A stretch of 64,000 nucleotides of DNA, taken from Lewinellaceae bacterium (GTDB taxonomy: Bacteria; Bacteroidota; Bacteroidia; Chitinophagales; Saprospiraceae). Positions 1-11,651 of the stretch are shown here, piece by piece. Each line of letters starts with the position of its first letter. The first letter of the stretch is position 1. Made by a program: the position numbers and the translations under genes. The stretch covers positions 1-64,000 of the forward strand of contig JACJXZ010000010.1 in NCBI GenBank assembly GCA_020636375.1. The letters are read 5' to 3'. The notes beneath the pieces are model-generated. The model was not told the origin of the DNA. It did no database searches and saw only the letters and a program-made list of their open reading frames with translations.

Positions 1-1703
1 CATACAGTCCCCTGGTGGTACGCGCCGTCCCGGTCCCATTGGTTGCCTCCGTACGCCGGCCTGAAATCAGGATGGCCGGTCGATAATGAACGCAACCCCA
101 GGCCGGTGTACAACTCCTTTTCTACCTGGGCCAGCACGGATTGGGCTTCCTTTTTGGAAACAGGCGAAAACGGAAGGCTGACAGCATAAATTTGATTGGG
201 CCGCATGGCGTCGTCAATAAAAACATCGGGAATGACCACGTCATTCAGGTAGCCTTTATCATTGACAAAATACTTCCGGAAAGCCCGGGCCAGTTGCCTG
301 GCCTGTTTTTTTTCGCTGCCGGTTTCTTCGCCCAGCAAATCTCCAAATGCGGCATAAATGCAAAGCGCATTATACCAAAGGGCATTGACTTCCACCGGGC
401 AGCCATGACGGGGTGTTACCACATAATCGCCTACCCGGGCATCCATCCAGGTGAGCTGGGAGAGGCCTTCTCCTCCATAAAGCAGCCCTTCTTTGGTGAC
501 GTGTATGCCGTAGCGGGTGCCTTTGCGGTGGGCTTCCAATACCTCGGCCAGCCGGGGAAAAACTTCCCTGACAAACGCCTTATCCTGAAATTTTCCGTAA
601 TACTCGTGCAGCACCACAAACAGCCATAAGGTGGCGTCGATGGTATTGTATTCCGGGGCTTCGCCCTGGTCGGGGAAGCGGTTGGGAAGCATGCCGCCGT
701 CGAGGTACTGCAAAAAGGTGCGGATGATGGATTCGCTGACTTCCTTCTTGCCCAGCCCCACGGCCAGGCCCCTCATGGCAATCATGGTGTCGCGCCCCCA
801 GTCGGTGAACCAGTGGTAGCCGGCGATCAGGGTATAATTTCCGGTTGCTTTGCGCTGCGCCAGGAACTGGTCTCCGCTCACCGCCAAATCCTGGAAAAAA
901 TCACTCTCTGAAGCAGGGCGCAACGCTTCCAGCCGTTCAATTTCGGCGGCTTTCCAGGCTGTGGGATCGCCTGCTGCCATTTCTTCTTCGGTGGTGAAGG
1001 CCAAAAAGGCATTTTCGCCCGGTTCCAGGCTCAGGTGCAGTTGCCCGATGCTCCTGGCGTCTTCCCGGTAGTCCAGCCCCCGGTATCTTTCCTTTTCGTA
1101 TTCGAATTGCCGGAACCAGTCCGGCCGGCTGACAAACTGGCCATGAGAATAGGCAAAACAGACCGGCCTGGCACCATAATGGGCATGGATTTTTAAGGCC
1201 CGCTCCCCCATCGGCTGATGGTAATAATCGTAGTAATCGCTTTCGTGGAATAAGCTGTGGTAATCCCGAAAGACGAACAATGGGGTTAATTCCAGGGTGA
1301 AAGATCGGTTGCCGATATTTTCGTACTCTACTATAGTGGTATTGGAGCCGTGGACCATAAAAACCGTTTTGGCCAGCCGGGAAGCGCCTGCCTGAAACGT
1401 TGCCCGGGGCAAGGGCGAACGCTCGAAGCTTTCCTGGTATTGATAACCCTGTGGGTGTACCACGCCGGGAAATGCATTGGAGGACAGTTCCACGGAAGTT
1501 TCACCGTCGTTCAGCTTCTCTTCGACTTTGGAAACCAGGGCCCACCGGTCCGTTGGCGGGTTGAACGCCGCTACCAACAAGCCGTGATACCGGCGCGTGT
1601 TGGCGCCGCAAAGGGTGGAGGAAGCATATCCGCCCAACCCGTTGGTTACGAGCCATTCCCTGGCGGTCAATGTATTAAAATCGGGATTTTTGTACTGTTG
1701 CAT
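1..1703 (-). CDS. Amylo-alpha-1,6-glucosidase (glycogen debranching type), 3' end outside the window
   Basis: The minus frame is open from an ATG at 1703 to the window edge (about 567 codons, no stop), so the C-terminus is missing. The N-terminus has the debranching-enzyme signature EWLVTNGLGGYAS followed by NTRRYHGLLVAA. Around residue 300 the catalytic-domain motif FTDWGRDTMIA is present, which is diagnostic of the (alpha/alpha)6 amylo-1,6-glucosidase domain (GH133-like). No signal peptide is visible, so it is probably cytoplasmic. It would hydrolyse alpha-1,6-glucosyl branch stubs of glycogen-like polymers. It lies upstream of no other gene in the window but runs in the same direction as the glucosidase and glucose dehydrogenase genes to its right. 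Family call is secure; exact substrate is inferred. Confidence 0.9.
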   Translation of the reverse strand, partial: MQQYKNPDFNTLTAREWLVTNGLGGYASSTLCGANTRRYHGLLVAAFNPPTDRWALVSKVEEKLNDGETSVELSSNAFPGVVHPQGYQYQESFERSPLPRATFQAGASRLAKTVFMVHGSNTTIVEYENIGNRSFTLELTPLFVFRDYHSLFHESDYYDYYHQPMGERALKIHAHYGARPVCFAYSHGQFVSRPDWFRQFEYEKERYRGLDYREDARSIGQLHLSLEPGENAFLAFTTEEEMAAGDPTAWKAAEIERLEALRPASESDFFQDLAVSGDQFLAQRKATGNYTLIAGYHWFTDWGRDTMIAMRGLAVGLGKKEVSESIIRTFLQYLDGGMLPNRFPDQGEAPEYNTIDATLWLFVVLHEYYGKFQDKAFVREVFPRLAEVLEAHRKGTRYGIHVTKEGLLYGGEGLSQLTWMDARVGDYVVTPRHGCPVEVNALWYNALCIYAAFGDLLGEETGSEKKQARQLARAFRKYFVNDKGYLNDVVIPDVFIDDAMRPNQIYAVSLPFSPVSKKEAQSVLAQVEKELYTGLGLRSLSTGHPDFRPAYGGNQWDRDGAYHQGTV

Positions 1704-2097
1704 TTTCTGATATTTAGGTTCAGGTGAATGGAAAGTAGCTATTGATATACTTACTCCAAGGTACACGCAGAGGTACGCAGTCTTTCTCTGCGGCGCTCCG
1801 CGCCTAACCGCAGGACCTGTTCCGAACTCGTTTCGGAAGGGCGCAGGAAGCCACAGAGGAAAAGCGGCGTGTGGCATCTCCGGGGGCGTTGCCGATACAG
1901 CATGCTGCTTGCACAGCGAAGCTGCTATACTCTTCTCTGCGGTCCTCAGCGCTCACTGCGGTTTTACAAACATATGAGGCGCCGAGCGGTGGCCCATTAA
2001 AGGTCGGACAGAGGTTCCAAAACCATTTTGTCCAGTAGTGTGGACGAGTAGCCCGTGGAATCTTCAAATCGTTGTTCGCTAATTCTTTGCGCGAGAA
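1704..2097. other. Intergenic region with a dispersed repeat, no gene
   Basis: This spacer between two glycosidase genes holds no convincing coding sequence. The 264-base open frame inside it reads through a dispersed repeat. The core of the repeat (about 1932-1977, CTCTGCGGTCC then TGCGGTTTTACAAACATAT) recurs at about 56101-56145. Several more CTCTGCGG / CCGCAG words are scattered through the spacer. Confidence 0.6.
1932..1977. repeat. Dispersed CTCTGCGG...TTTTACAAACATAT repeat, copy 1
   Basis: About 46 bases that match 56101-56145 with a handful of differences. The shared right end is CTGCGGTTTTACAAACATAT. In both places it lies outside genes and is flanked by CCGCAG-rich sequence, as expected for a degenerate dispersed element. 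Confidence 0.6.
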
Positions 2098-4791
<2,694 letters not shown>

Positions 4792-5092
4792 GATGTTTCT
4801 TTTTTTATGGAAATTGCCTTCTTGTGCCTATTATTTAAACTTTACCCCGCCCCTTCAAATCGAAGAACGTTCGCGAGCGTCTACAAGACGCGATGCGGCA
4901 CAATTTGCAAGTCTCCAGACTTGCGAGGGCCGCTAAATATGTTGGTTTGCGCTAGTGCCGAAAGCACTAGTTTGGAGACTGGTAAATTATTACACATCGA
5001 GAAACCGTCTCTCGCGAACGCGGTCCGATTTATTGGTTTGAAGAAAAAGGTACATTTAAATTAAATATATCCGGCTACAGATAGCCCGCTGG
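4792..5092. other. Intergenic region filled by palindromic element A, copy 1
   Basis: About 300 bases without a gene. Half of it is the TTCGCGAG/CTCGCGAA element listed separately. The remainder is AT-rich sequence upstream of the glucosidase start and downstream of the SDR stop. Confidence 0.6.
4870..5018. repeat. Palindromic element A (TTCGCGAG...CTCGCGAA), copy 1, 149 bp
   Basis: Terminal inverted repeats TTCGCGAG (4870-4877) and CTCGCGAA (5011-5018) enclose nested dyads: GACGCGATGCGGCACAA near the left end answers a degenerate TTACACATCGAG near the right, and GCAAGTCTCCAGACTTGC is a self-complementary hairpin. Two better-conserved copies lie at 7080-7218 and 29287-29417. No open frame of its own; it looks like a REP/MITE-type non-autonomous element. 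Confidence 0.85.
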
Positions 5093-5908
5093 CTACCCAT
5101 TATCCCGGAAGCCCGGATACAGGGCCATGCCACCATCCACTACGATGGTCTGCCCGTGGATGTAATCGCTCTGGTCGGAAGCCAGCCAGACGGTGACGTT
5201 GCCGATGTCGGCAGTTTCCCCTACCCGGCCGTAGGGGATGAGCCTGAGCAGGTCGCGCTCGGCTTCGGGCGTCTCCCAGGCCATGCGGTTGATGGGCGTT
5301 TTGATGGCGCCGGGGGCGATGCTGTTGACGCGGATACCTTTTTCGCCCAGTTCCTGAGCGATGGACTTCATGAAGAGCATCACCCCTCCCTTGGAGGCTG
5401 CATAGTTGACGTGGCCGGCCCAGGGAATCAGCTCGTGTACCGAACTCATGCAGATGATCTTGCCCAGGGCGACGGAAACCTCCGGGCGCCGGCCGCGGCG
5501 GATAAATTCCCTGGCTGCCGCCTGGGCACACAGGAACTGGCCGGTGAGGTTGACGCTGAGCACATAGTTCCAGTCGTCCAGCGACATTTCTACAAAGGGA
5601 GCGTCTTTCTGCAGGCCGGCGTTATTGACCAGGATGTCTACGGTGCCGAAGGTATCTACCACTGCCTTAAACATGACATCTACTTCGCTTTTCCGGCTGA
5701 CGTCGGCCTTGAAAGGCAGCCCTTTGCCGCCGGCCGCCTCGATCTCGGCCACAGCTTCTTCGGCGCCGCGTGAATTGCCGGCATAGTTGACGATGACGTT
5801 GGCGCCGGCACGGCCCAATGCGATGGCGCAGGCTTTGCCGATGCCCGAGCTGGCACCGGTGACGATAGCGGTTTGATTGGCTAATGGATGATCTGAATTG
5901 AAAATCAT
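5093..5908 (-). CDS. SDR oxidoreductase, glucose 1-dehydrogenase-like
   Basis: A 271-residue classical short-chain dehydrogenase. The cofactor motif TGASSGIG is at residues 17-24, the structural motif NNAG follows, and the catalytic YxxxK appears as YAASK after SSVHE. The overall pattern, including VVDGGMALYPGF at the C-terminus, resembles Bacillus-type glucose 1-dehydrogenase, which oxidises beta-D-glucose to gluconolactone with NAD(P). I chose the ATG at 5908 (MIFNSDHPLANQ) because the 27 residues of upstream open frame do not resemble the family. It sits between a glucosidase and, further on, a lactonase and a GMC oxidoreductase, which favours a sugar substrate. SDR membership is certain; the glucose assignment is moderate. 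Confidence 0.8.
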   Translation of the reverse strand: MIFNSDHPLANQTAIVTGASSGIGKACAIALGRAGANVIVNYAGNSRGAEEAVAEIEAAGGKGLPFKADVSRKSEVDVMFKAVVDTFGTVDILVNNAGLQKDAPFVEMSLDDWNYVLSVNLTGQFLCAQAAAREFIRRGRRPEVSVALGKIICMSSVHELIPWAGHVNYAASKGGVMLFMKSIAQELGEKGIRVNSIAPGAIKTPINRMAWETPEAERDLLRLIPYGRVGETADIGNVTVWLASDQSDYIHGQTIVVDGGMALYPGFRDNG

Positions 5909-5980
5909 GGTTTTAATTTTTTGCTTATGGAGAATTTGGACGATGATAGAAAAACACAAACCGGACCTGAAACCCTGGTA

Positions 5981-6039
5981 TTCACTCATTCACTCATTCA
6001 CTCACTCACTCACTCACTCATTCACTCACTCACTCATTC
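5981..6039. repeat. Tetranucleotide tandem array (ATTC/ACTC)
   Basis: About fifteen tetramers of the form ACTC or ATTC in direct tandem. The array covers the last codons and stop (6030-6032) of the VOC gene on the minus strand. Four-base slippage would change the C-terminus of that protein. Confidence 0.9.
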
Positions 6040-7049
6040 GGTCCATGTACCGGCAGGCTCGCCACCATCACGGCATGGCCGTCCGGGTCGCGAACCATAA
6101 AGGCATTTTGATGATTGAATCGGGTTATTCCGTTGGAGATGAACCGATAATTGGCTTCTTGTAATTGCCGGTGGGCGCGTTCAAGATCATCGACCACGAC
6201 GGTGCTGTGCCAGTGCCACAAGTCGGTCGGCTGGCTGTCTGCCGGGTAGGGTCGCCCGCCGGGAGGTGCCAGATATTCCAGGAATTCGATTCCGAACCCG
6301 CCCCGGGCCTTCAGCCCGGTGATGAGCAGGTGGGCGCCGAAAACCTGGTTGAGGCGTTCCTGTTCGGTGCCGTAGTTTTCGCTTCCGCTGGCCACCTTCA
6401 AGCCCAGCACATCCTGATAAAAAGCGGTGGACCGGCGGGTGTCGGCGATGCCGATGGCAGTGTGGTCAATGCCCAGGAACAGGCGGCCGGACGGTTCCTG
6501 CCAGCGCGGGGCGCCTTTGCCTTTCGGGAAGTGGATGAGCTCCAGGTTGTGCCCGTCGGGGTCGCGGAAATAAAAGGCGCTGATGCCGGCGGCTGCCGGG
6601 AGGTAACCGGGCAGGGTCTGAGGGGCCGTAGAAACATGCTTTACCCTGTACTCCCGCAACCTTTGATACGCCGCTTCCATGTCGCTTACCACAATGGCGA
6701 TGTGCTGAAACCACAGGTCGTTGCTGCGGGCATCGGCGGGCGGTGGCAATTGCCGGCTTTCGTTGACGAATTCGATAAGCTCAATCTGCTCCTGCCCCAG
6801 TTGCAGCACGGCAACCCTGGCCAGCATGTCCTCGTCGGTTAAACCCAGTAAGCATTGGATATCCGGCCCTGACAGCTCGTATCTTTCCACTTCCTCAAAC
6901 GTCAGCACCTCCTGGTAGAATGGCAAAACGGCTGCGAGGCTGGAAACGGTAATGCTCACTTTGCTGACCTGGCGGGCTGCCTGGCCGGCAAGCTGGCCGC
7001 TTATAGAGAACAGCAGGAGCAGGAGTATCAGGCGAATGGATGGTTTCAT
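6030..7049 (-). CDS. Secreted two-domain VOC (glyoxalase-like) protein
   Basis: A 339-residue protein with a clear signal peptide (MKPSIRLILLLLLFSISGQLAGQ). It has two vicinal-oxygen-chelate modules, roughly residues 28-180 and 190-335. Each module ends in the family signature: FRDPDGHNLELI in the first and VRDPDGHAVMVA in the second. His and Glu positions typical of VOC metal ligands (DHTAIG, HNLE) are visible. VOC folds catalyse isomerisation, ring-opening dioxygenation or bleomycin/fosfomycin resistance; the sequence does not say which. Its stop codon lies inside a tetranucleotide array. It is co-directional with the GMC oxidoreductase gene and may act on the same extracytoplasmic substrate. 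Confidence 0.8.
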   Translation of the reverse strand: MKPSIRLILLLLLFSISGQLAGQAARQVSKVSITVSSLAAVLPFYQEVLTFEEVERYELSGPDIQCLLGLTDEDMLARVAVLQLGQEQIELIEFVNESRQLPPPADARSNDLWFQHIAIVVSDMEAAYQRLREYRVKHVSTAPQTLPGYLPAAAGISAFYFRDPDGHNLELIHFPKGKGAPRWQEPSGRLFLGIDHTAIGIADTRRSTAFYQDVLGLKVASGSENYGTEQERLNQVFGAHLLITGLKARGGFGIEFLEYLAPPGGRPYPADSQPTDLWHWHSTVVVDDLERAHRQLQEANYRFISNGITRFNHQNAFMVRDPDGHAVMVASLPVHGPNE

Positions 7050-7079
7050 GATGGTTTAATTTGTCTATATATCGAGATG

Positions 7080-7218
7080 TTCGCGAGCGTCTACAGGACG
7101 CGATGCGGCACAACTTGCCGGTCTCCAGACCGGCGCAAATTAAGGTGTCTTGTGTGTGGTTTACGCAAGTCTGGAGACTTGTCAATTATGCCGCATCGAG
7201 GCTACAGCCTCTCGCGAA
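7080..7218. repeat. Palindromic element A, copy 2, 139 bp
   Basis: TTCGCGAG (7080-7087) to CTCGCGAA (7211-7218). Inside are GACGCGATGCGGCACAA on the left matched by TTATGCCGCATCGAG on the right, plus the central hairpin halves GCCGGTCTCCAGACCGGC and CAAGTCTGGAGACTTG. It occupies the spacer between the VOC and GMC genes. Confidence 0.88.
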
Positions 7219-7256
7219 CTTCCCGATTTATTGGTGAGATAAATCTGTCTGCCTAC

Positions 7257-8792
7257 TTACGGCACTTCCGTTTTCAGATGCTCTCCCACCCGCAACGCCT
7301 GCGCTATAATGGTCAGCCCGGGGTTAACCGCCGAGCTGGAGGGGAAGAAGCTGCCGTCGACCACGTACAGGTTCTGCACTTCGTGCGCCCGGCAGAAGGA
7401 ATCCAGGGCGGAGGTTTTCGGGTCGTTGCCAAAGCGTACAGTGCCGCACTGGTGGGCAGTGCCTGCCACCGGTATTTTTTTGCCCAGGTAGAGGTTGTTG
7501 GGCAGCAGGTGGGTTTCGCAACCGGCGTTTTCCAGTATCCAGCGCAGTTTTTTCTGTAGGCGGCGGTGCCCTTCCAGGTTATTCTCGGTATAGTGGAGTT
7601 TCAACTGGCCGTTATTGCCCGGCATCACCCGGTTGTTGGGGTCGGGCAGGTCCTCGGAGGTCAGCCAGAAATCGAGGGAATGCCTGGCGACGTAGTCTAG
7701 AGCAAGGCCCGGAGCGAAACCCGGGGCGTCTTCCTTGTACATCAGCTGGTCTGACTTGCCGAGCATCTGGATGTGCCCGAGGGGGAATTCGAAATCGTCG
7801 CTGCCGTAGTAAAAGTCGTTCAGGCCGATCGTTTTGCCGAAAAGGGTAGGATTGGGCTTTCGCGAAATGGCGAGCAGGGCCGAATTGTTGTGGGCCATGT
7901 AGTTGCGGCCCACCATGTCGGAACCGTTGGCCAGGCCGTTGGAGTGGCGGCCGTTGGCGGAGCGCAGGAGCAGTGCCGCTGAATTGATGGCGCCGCAGGC
8001 CACCACGACGATGTCAGACCGGTAAGTGGTTGTCTCGCCATCTTTAGTGACGACTACCTCGGTGACGGCATTGCCGGCAGCGTTCGTGTTCAACCTTTCC
8101 ACATAGCTGCCCGTCAGGAGCGTCACATTGGGATACTGAAGCGCCGGTTTCACTGCGATGACATGCGAGTCGGCCTTAGCTTCGGAAGGGTCGGGGAAGC
8201 CGTCAAAGCGGTCGAGAATGGCTGGTGCGGCGCCAGGCTTGCCATTGCCGATGCGGGCGCCAATGGGCAGTGGGAATGGCCTCAGGCCGAGGCTCCGCAT
8301 ATCCTCGTACAACTCCTGGATGCGCGGTTCGTGCGGGAGCGGACCGTAGGCGTAGGGCTCGCTGGCCGGCGGTTCGGTGGGGTCGATGCCGCGTTCGCCG
8401 TGGACGTGGTAGAGCTTCTCCGCTTCCGTGTAGAATGGCTCCAAATCCTGGTAGCTGATCGGCCAGGCCGGAGAGATGCCGCCGTGGTGCCGGACCTCCT
8501 GGAAGTCCCGCTCGCGCATCCGCAGCAGGGCAGCGCCGTACACCTTGGTATTGCCGCCCACGCAGTAGTGAATACCCGGATGAAAAGCCTTGTCGTTTTT
8601 ATCGAGCCAGGTTTCTTTGGCTTTGTATTTGGCGTCGAGGAATACCGCCTGGGTGCTCCAGTTGTCGCGCTCGCGGGGGATGTAATCGCCGCGCTCGAGC
8701 AACAGGATCTTTTTGCCGGTGGGCGCCAGTTTGTAGGCGAGGGTGCCGCCGCCGGCCCCGGTGCCGATGATAATGATATCGAAGTGGGACAT
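7257..8792 (-). CDS. GMC family oxidoreductase
   Basis: A 511-residue FAD-dependent glucose-methanol-choline oxidoreductase. The N-terminus MSHFDIIIIGTGAGGGTLAYKLA is the dinucleotide-binding Rossmann motif, and GGNTKVYGAAL is the GMC-type flavin-contact segment. The C-terminal block VVDGSFFPSSSAVNP followed by GLTIIAQALR is the family signature with the catalytic Asn region; a preceding GTAHQCGT supplies the His region. I start at 8792 rather than six codons upstream because the Rossmann strand begins right after this Met. No signal peptide is visible. Substrate is likely a sugar, polyol or alcohol. It shares a strand with the SDR, SMP-30 and GlcG/HbpS genes. Confidence 0.88.
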   Translation of the reverse strand: MSHFDIIIIGTGAGGGTLAYKLAPTGKKILLLERGDYIPRERDNWSTQAVFLDAKYKAKETWLDKNDKAFHPGIHYCVGGNTKVYGAALLRMRERDFQEVRHHGGISPAWPISYQDLEPFYTEAEKLYHVHGERGIDPTEPPASEPYAYGPLPHEPRIQELYEDMRSLGLRPFPLPIGARIGNGKPGAAPAILDRFDGFPDPSEAKADSHVIAVKPALQYPNVTLLTGSYVERLNTNAAGNAVTEVVVTKDGETTTYRSDIVVVACGAINSAALLLRSANGRHSNGLANGSDMVGRNYMAHNNSALLAISRKPNPTLFGKTIGLNDFYYGSDDFEFPLGHIQMLGKSDQLMYKEDAPGFAPGLALDYVARHSLDFWLTSEDLPDPNNRVMPGNNGQLKLHYTENNLEGHRRLQKKLRWILENAGCETHLLPNNLYLGKKIPVAGTAHQCGTVRFGNDPKTSALDSFCRAHEVQNLYVVDGSFFPSSSAVNPGLTIIAQALRVGEHLKTEVP

Positions 8793-8897
8793 GGTGAATT
8801 TTTTATTCAAAATTAAGGGCTGATTCTGCCCGGGATTGTTACCTGCGTAACAGGTGAGAAAAATCAGGACAGAATTTTTCGAAAAGGGAAACGTGGT

Positions 8898-9284
8898 TTA
8901 CCAGATAGTAATCGGGACAAACGACGGCAACACCCACAATACCTTCAGCTTAAACTTCTGATAAGCCTTTCTGATCTTCTGATGGGACCGCTCCAGGGAC
9001 TTGAAACGTATCCTGCCGATGACTTTCCTTCCCCGGATAGTATTCAATTTTGCTTCATGGTCCGTAAAGGTGTTCTCCAGCAGGAAGACTGATTCCTCCT
9101 TAAGTACCTTCAAACTTACTTTTGTGTTATGCCCCCGGTATTCCAATTGCTGCAGCAGCCTCAGAAGGACGGAAGTTTCCATTTTCCAGAATCGAAGTTC
9201 TTCTTCCATACTCCGGATGGTCTCGGGCGAAATGGTTTGTGCCTGAGCTTTTTGCGGGCGCAGTTCGCTGCCCGGGGTTTTCAT
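8898..9284 (-). CDS. Small basic coiled-coil-like hypothetical protein
   Basis: A 128-residue lysine/arginine- and leucine-rich protein with predicted long helices (for example TIRSMEEELRFWKMETSVLL and ERSHQKIRKAYQKFKLKVLW). I do not recognise a family. The frame is open upstream to 9452, but that extension translates sequence that looks like intergenic filler, so the internal ATG at 9284 is preferred; this is uncertain. It lies between the GMC and SMP-30 genes on the same strand. No signal peptide, membrane segment or catalytic motif is evident. Confidence 0.5.
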   Translation of the reverse strand: MKTPGSELRPQKAQAQTISPETIRSMEEELRFWKMETSVLLRLLQQLEYRGHNTKVSLKVLKEESVFLLENTFTDHEAKLNTIRGRKVIGRIRFKSLERSHQKIRKAYQKFKLKVLWVLPSFVPITIW

Positions 9285-9477
9285 TAAGAACAGGAATTTT
9301 GACGCCGCATTTTTGGCGTCCTCCTGGAGAGGTAGGGTTTTTATGATGTTATTTTTGAAATACTGTGAGTTCCGCAGGAACGAAATATCATTGCGTTCGA
9401 CTGAGCTCACGCCGAAGTCCAGGGCCGTGAGGCCCTGGAATAAGTTCAGCATTGTTGCAGTCCTGTAGGGACCACAG

Positions 9478-11139
9478 TCATTGAGAAGTTATAAAATCCG
9501 TTTTTTGCCAGGAAAATCTCCCCCCGTTCTTCGTCCGGATTTTATACAGGCCGGTATGAGCGGTGAGGTAAAGCGTCTTTCCATCATCGCCCCAGGCCAT
9601 ATTGGCGGGCCGTTCCGGGCCGATGATTTTACCGAGCAGTTGGCCTTCCGGATTCAGTATCCAGATGCCGCCCGGCGCGGAGACAAAGAGGTAACCCTTC
9701 CGGTCCACCTTGATCCCGTCGATGGCTTCCGGCTCGTCGGTCTGGTTGAAGTTGAAGAAGACTTTCCCGTCGGCCAGGGTTCCATCTTCCTGAACCGGGT
9801 ATCGCCAAACGGTCTTGGTGTGGTAGACATCCCGAATATCCCAGTTGCCGACATACAGGTACTTTTCGTCGGGCGAGAAAGCAATGCCGTTGGGGCCGCC
9901 CAGGTCTGTCGAGAGAAGTGTCAACAGGCCGTCTTTGAGCCGGTAGACTCCCTGGTGGGGCAATTCCTTGCGCCGGTCGCCGTAGGCATTGGGCAATCCA
10001 TACGGAGGATCTGTAAAGTACAGCGCGCCATCGGATTTCAACACCACGTCGTTGGGGCTGTTGAGGCGCTTGCCCTGGTGACGGTCTGCCAGCACCGTGA
10101 CGGGCCCCTTTTTCTCGTGGCGGACGACGCGGCGGTTGCCGTGCTGGCAAACCAGCAGGCGCCCGTCGGCGTCAATGGCCAGGCCGTTGGAGCCGGGTTG
10201 ATGGTATTCGCCGATGTCGATCCCGGAATAGCCGGATTTGGTAATGTATACCGAAACGTTTCCCGACACCGGATCATAGCGGTAGATCACGTTGGCGTTC
10301 GGGTCGCTGAACAGCAGGAAGCCCTCTGGGTGCCAAACCGGGCCTTCGGTAAACTGAAAGCCGTCGGCGAGTTTTTCAATACGGGCCTCGGGATCGATAA
10401 CTTCCTGGAGTTCCTGGTCGGCCATGACGATATGCCCGAGCCCTTTCCAATCAGCGTTGGAAGGATATTTTTCATAAAAATCCAGGGTGCAGGACCGAAT
10501 CCAGATGTAGTTGGAAGGCAAATCGGCCAGGGGGCCATTGATGCCCAGTACGGCAATGGTAAATTCCTGCCCCGGTCGGGTATTTTCCGTCAGCACTACC
10601 CGGTTGCGGGCGTTAAAGCCTCTGATGGCGCCGCCGCCGGACTGGCCGAAGGTTTTGCTCAACTGGCCGTTCAACCAGATTTCGGCGTAATCGTCTACCA
10701 CGATTTCGAAAACGGCAGTAGAGCCGGCAACGGATAAATTACCCAGCTTTTCAGGAATGGTTATCCGGATGCGGTACCAGGCGAAGGAGCCCAGGCCGCT
10801 GCCCCGGCGTTCTTCCAGCGTCGTCGGGTCGATGACTTCCCATTGACTGTCGTCGTAACCGGCAATGCCGGCCTTCGGGCTGAGGTCCTGGGTGGCAATG
10901 GGCTTTCCGGTGGGATACAAGGCGAGCGGGTCGTTTTTGTCCGGTCCGGGAGCGTAAAATTTTGTTTCCACGAACCGGGCCGGGCTGTATTTCCATTGCG
11001 CGCCGACCAACGCCGCTCCTTCCTTTGTACGGAGGTCAACTATTGCATCCGCCTGGCCGACAGCAAGTTCTCTGCTTTCCTGAGCAGGAGAGGCTACAGT
11101 GAACAGAACCAGGCAGATGAAGATGAATATTCTTTTCAT
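9478..11139 (-). CDS. Secreted SMP-30/gluconolactonase with an N-terminal sandwich domain
   Basis: A 553-residue protein with a signal peptide (MKRIFIFICLVLFTVASPAQ). Residues about 25-235 form an all-beta domain resembling a galactose-binding-like sandwich (WYRIRITIPEKLG, then a VDDYAEIWLNGQ segment). Residues about 255-545 are an SMP-30/gluconolactonase beta-propeller: FTEGPVWHPEGFLLFSD, LNSPNDVVLKSDGALYFTDP and GGPNGIAFSPDEKYLYV carry the Glu, Asn and Asp metal ligands. The reaction expected is hydrolysis of an aldonolactone to the aldonate in the periplasm. The spacing to the downstream glcG-like gene start is short (10 bases), so the two are probably cotranscribed. It could complete a glucose-to-gluconate route with the dehydrogenases nearby. 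Confidence 0.88.
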   Translation of the reverse strand: MKRIFIFICLVLFTVASPAQESRELAVGQADAIVDLRTKEGAALVGAQWKYSPARFVETKFYAPGPDKNDPLALYPTGKPIATQDLSPKAGIAGYDDSQWEVIDPTTLEERRGSGLGSFAWYRIRITIPEKLGNLSVAGSTAVFEIVVDDYAEIWLNGQLSKTFGQSGGGAIRGFNARNRVVLTENTRPGQEFTIAVLGINGPLADLPSNYIWIRSCTLDFYEKYPSNADWKGLGHIVMADQELQEVIDPEARIEKLADGFQFTEGPVWHPEGFLLFSDPNANVIYRYDPVSGNVSVYITKSGYSGIDIGEYHQPGSNGLAIDADGRLLVCQHGNRRVVRHEKKGPVTVLADRHQGKRLNSPNDVVLKSDGALYFTDPPYGLPNAYGDRRKELPHQGVYRLKDGLLTLLSTDLGGPNGIAFSPDEKYLYVGNWDIRDVYHTKTVWRYPVQEDGTLADGKVFFNFNQTDEPEAIDGIKVDRKGYLFVSAPGGIWILNPEGQLLGKIIGPERPANMAWGDDGKTLYLTAHTGLYKIRTKNGGRFSWQKTDFITSQ

Positions 11140-11149
11140 GATCTGATCT

Positions 11150-11620
11150 TTACTGCGTTAGAAAATCAGCCGACAGCCCAGCTCTGGCGATCTCCACGTC
11201 CTGGCCGGCGCTGGCGGCGCCGCTGACGCCGATCCCGCCGATCACTTTTCCGTTGTACAGGATGGGGAAGCCGCCACGCAGCATATTCTCGCCAACCGTC
11301 ACCAGGGCACCCCGGCCGCTGTTGATGGCCTCTTCCAGGTTTTCGGACGGCATCCTGAAAATAGCGCCCGTACGGGCTTTGCCGCAGGATACTTCCGCCG
11401 CCACCGGGAATGTCCCGTTCAGGCGTTCCATCAGGATGAGGCTGCCGCCGGCATCGACAATGGCAATGGCGGCGCCGGGAGCATTGTGGGCCATTGCGTA
11501 CGCTTGGGCCTTTGCCATTATTTCATGTGCGCCTTCCAGCGTCAGTTCGTAGGTTGCTGCCACCTGAGCAGCCAGCGGTAGGCTCAGCGCCAGGCCAAAG
11601 AGAAAGAATAAGGTTTTCAT
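11150..11620 (-). CDS. Secreted GlcG/HbpS family protein
   Basis: A 156-residue protein with a signal peptide (MKTLFFLFGLALSLPLAAQ). The body matches the GlcG/HbpS fold: AHNAPGAAIAIVDAGGSLILM, a central RTGAIFRMP segment, and the glycine-rich GGFPILYNGKVIGGIGVSGA. Members bind haem or small molecules and commonly sit beside glycolate- or sugar-oxidation genes; a specific activity is not known. It lies just upstream of the SMP-30 gene on the same strand with 10 intervening bases, suggesting one transcript. Confidence 0.85.
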   Translation of the reverse strand: MKTLFFLFGLALSLPLAAQVAATYELTLEGAHEIMAKAQAYAMAHNAPGAAIAIVDAGGSLILMERLNGTFPVAAEVSCGKARTGAIFRMPSENLEEAINSGRGALVTVGENMLRGGFPILYNGKVIGGIGVSGAASAGQDVEIARAGLSADFLTQ

Positions 11621-11651
11621 GATTTGAGATTTTTATATTTTAGGATCGTTC

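Noticed and set aside
5983..6039. Tetranucleotide array as a CRISPR or origin iteron
   Set aside because: Unit is four bases with no spacers; it is a plain microsatellite.
9285..9452. N-terminal extension of the small basic protein at 8898-9284
   Set aside because: The extension reads through sequence resembling intergenic filler and lacks the helical, basic character of the rest.
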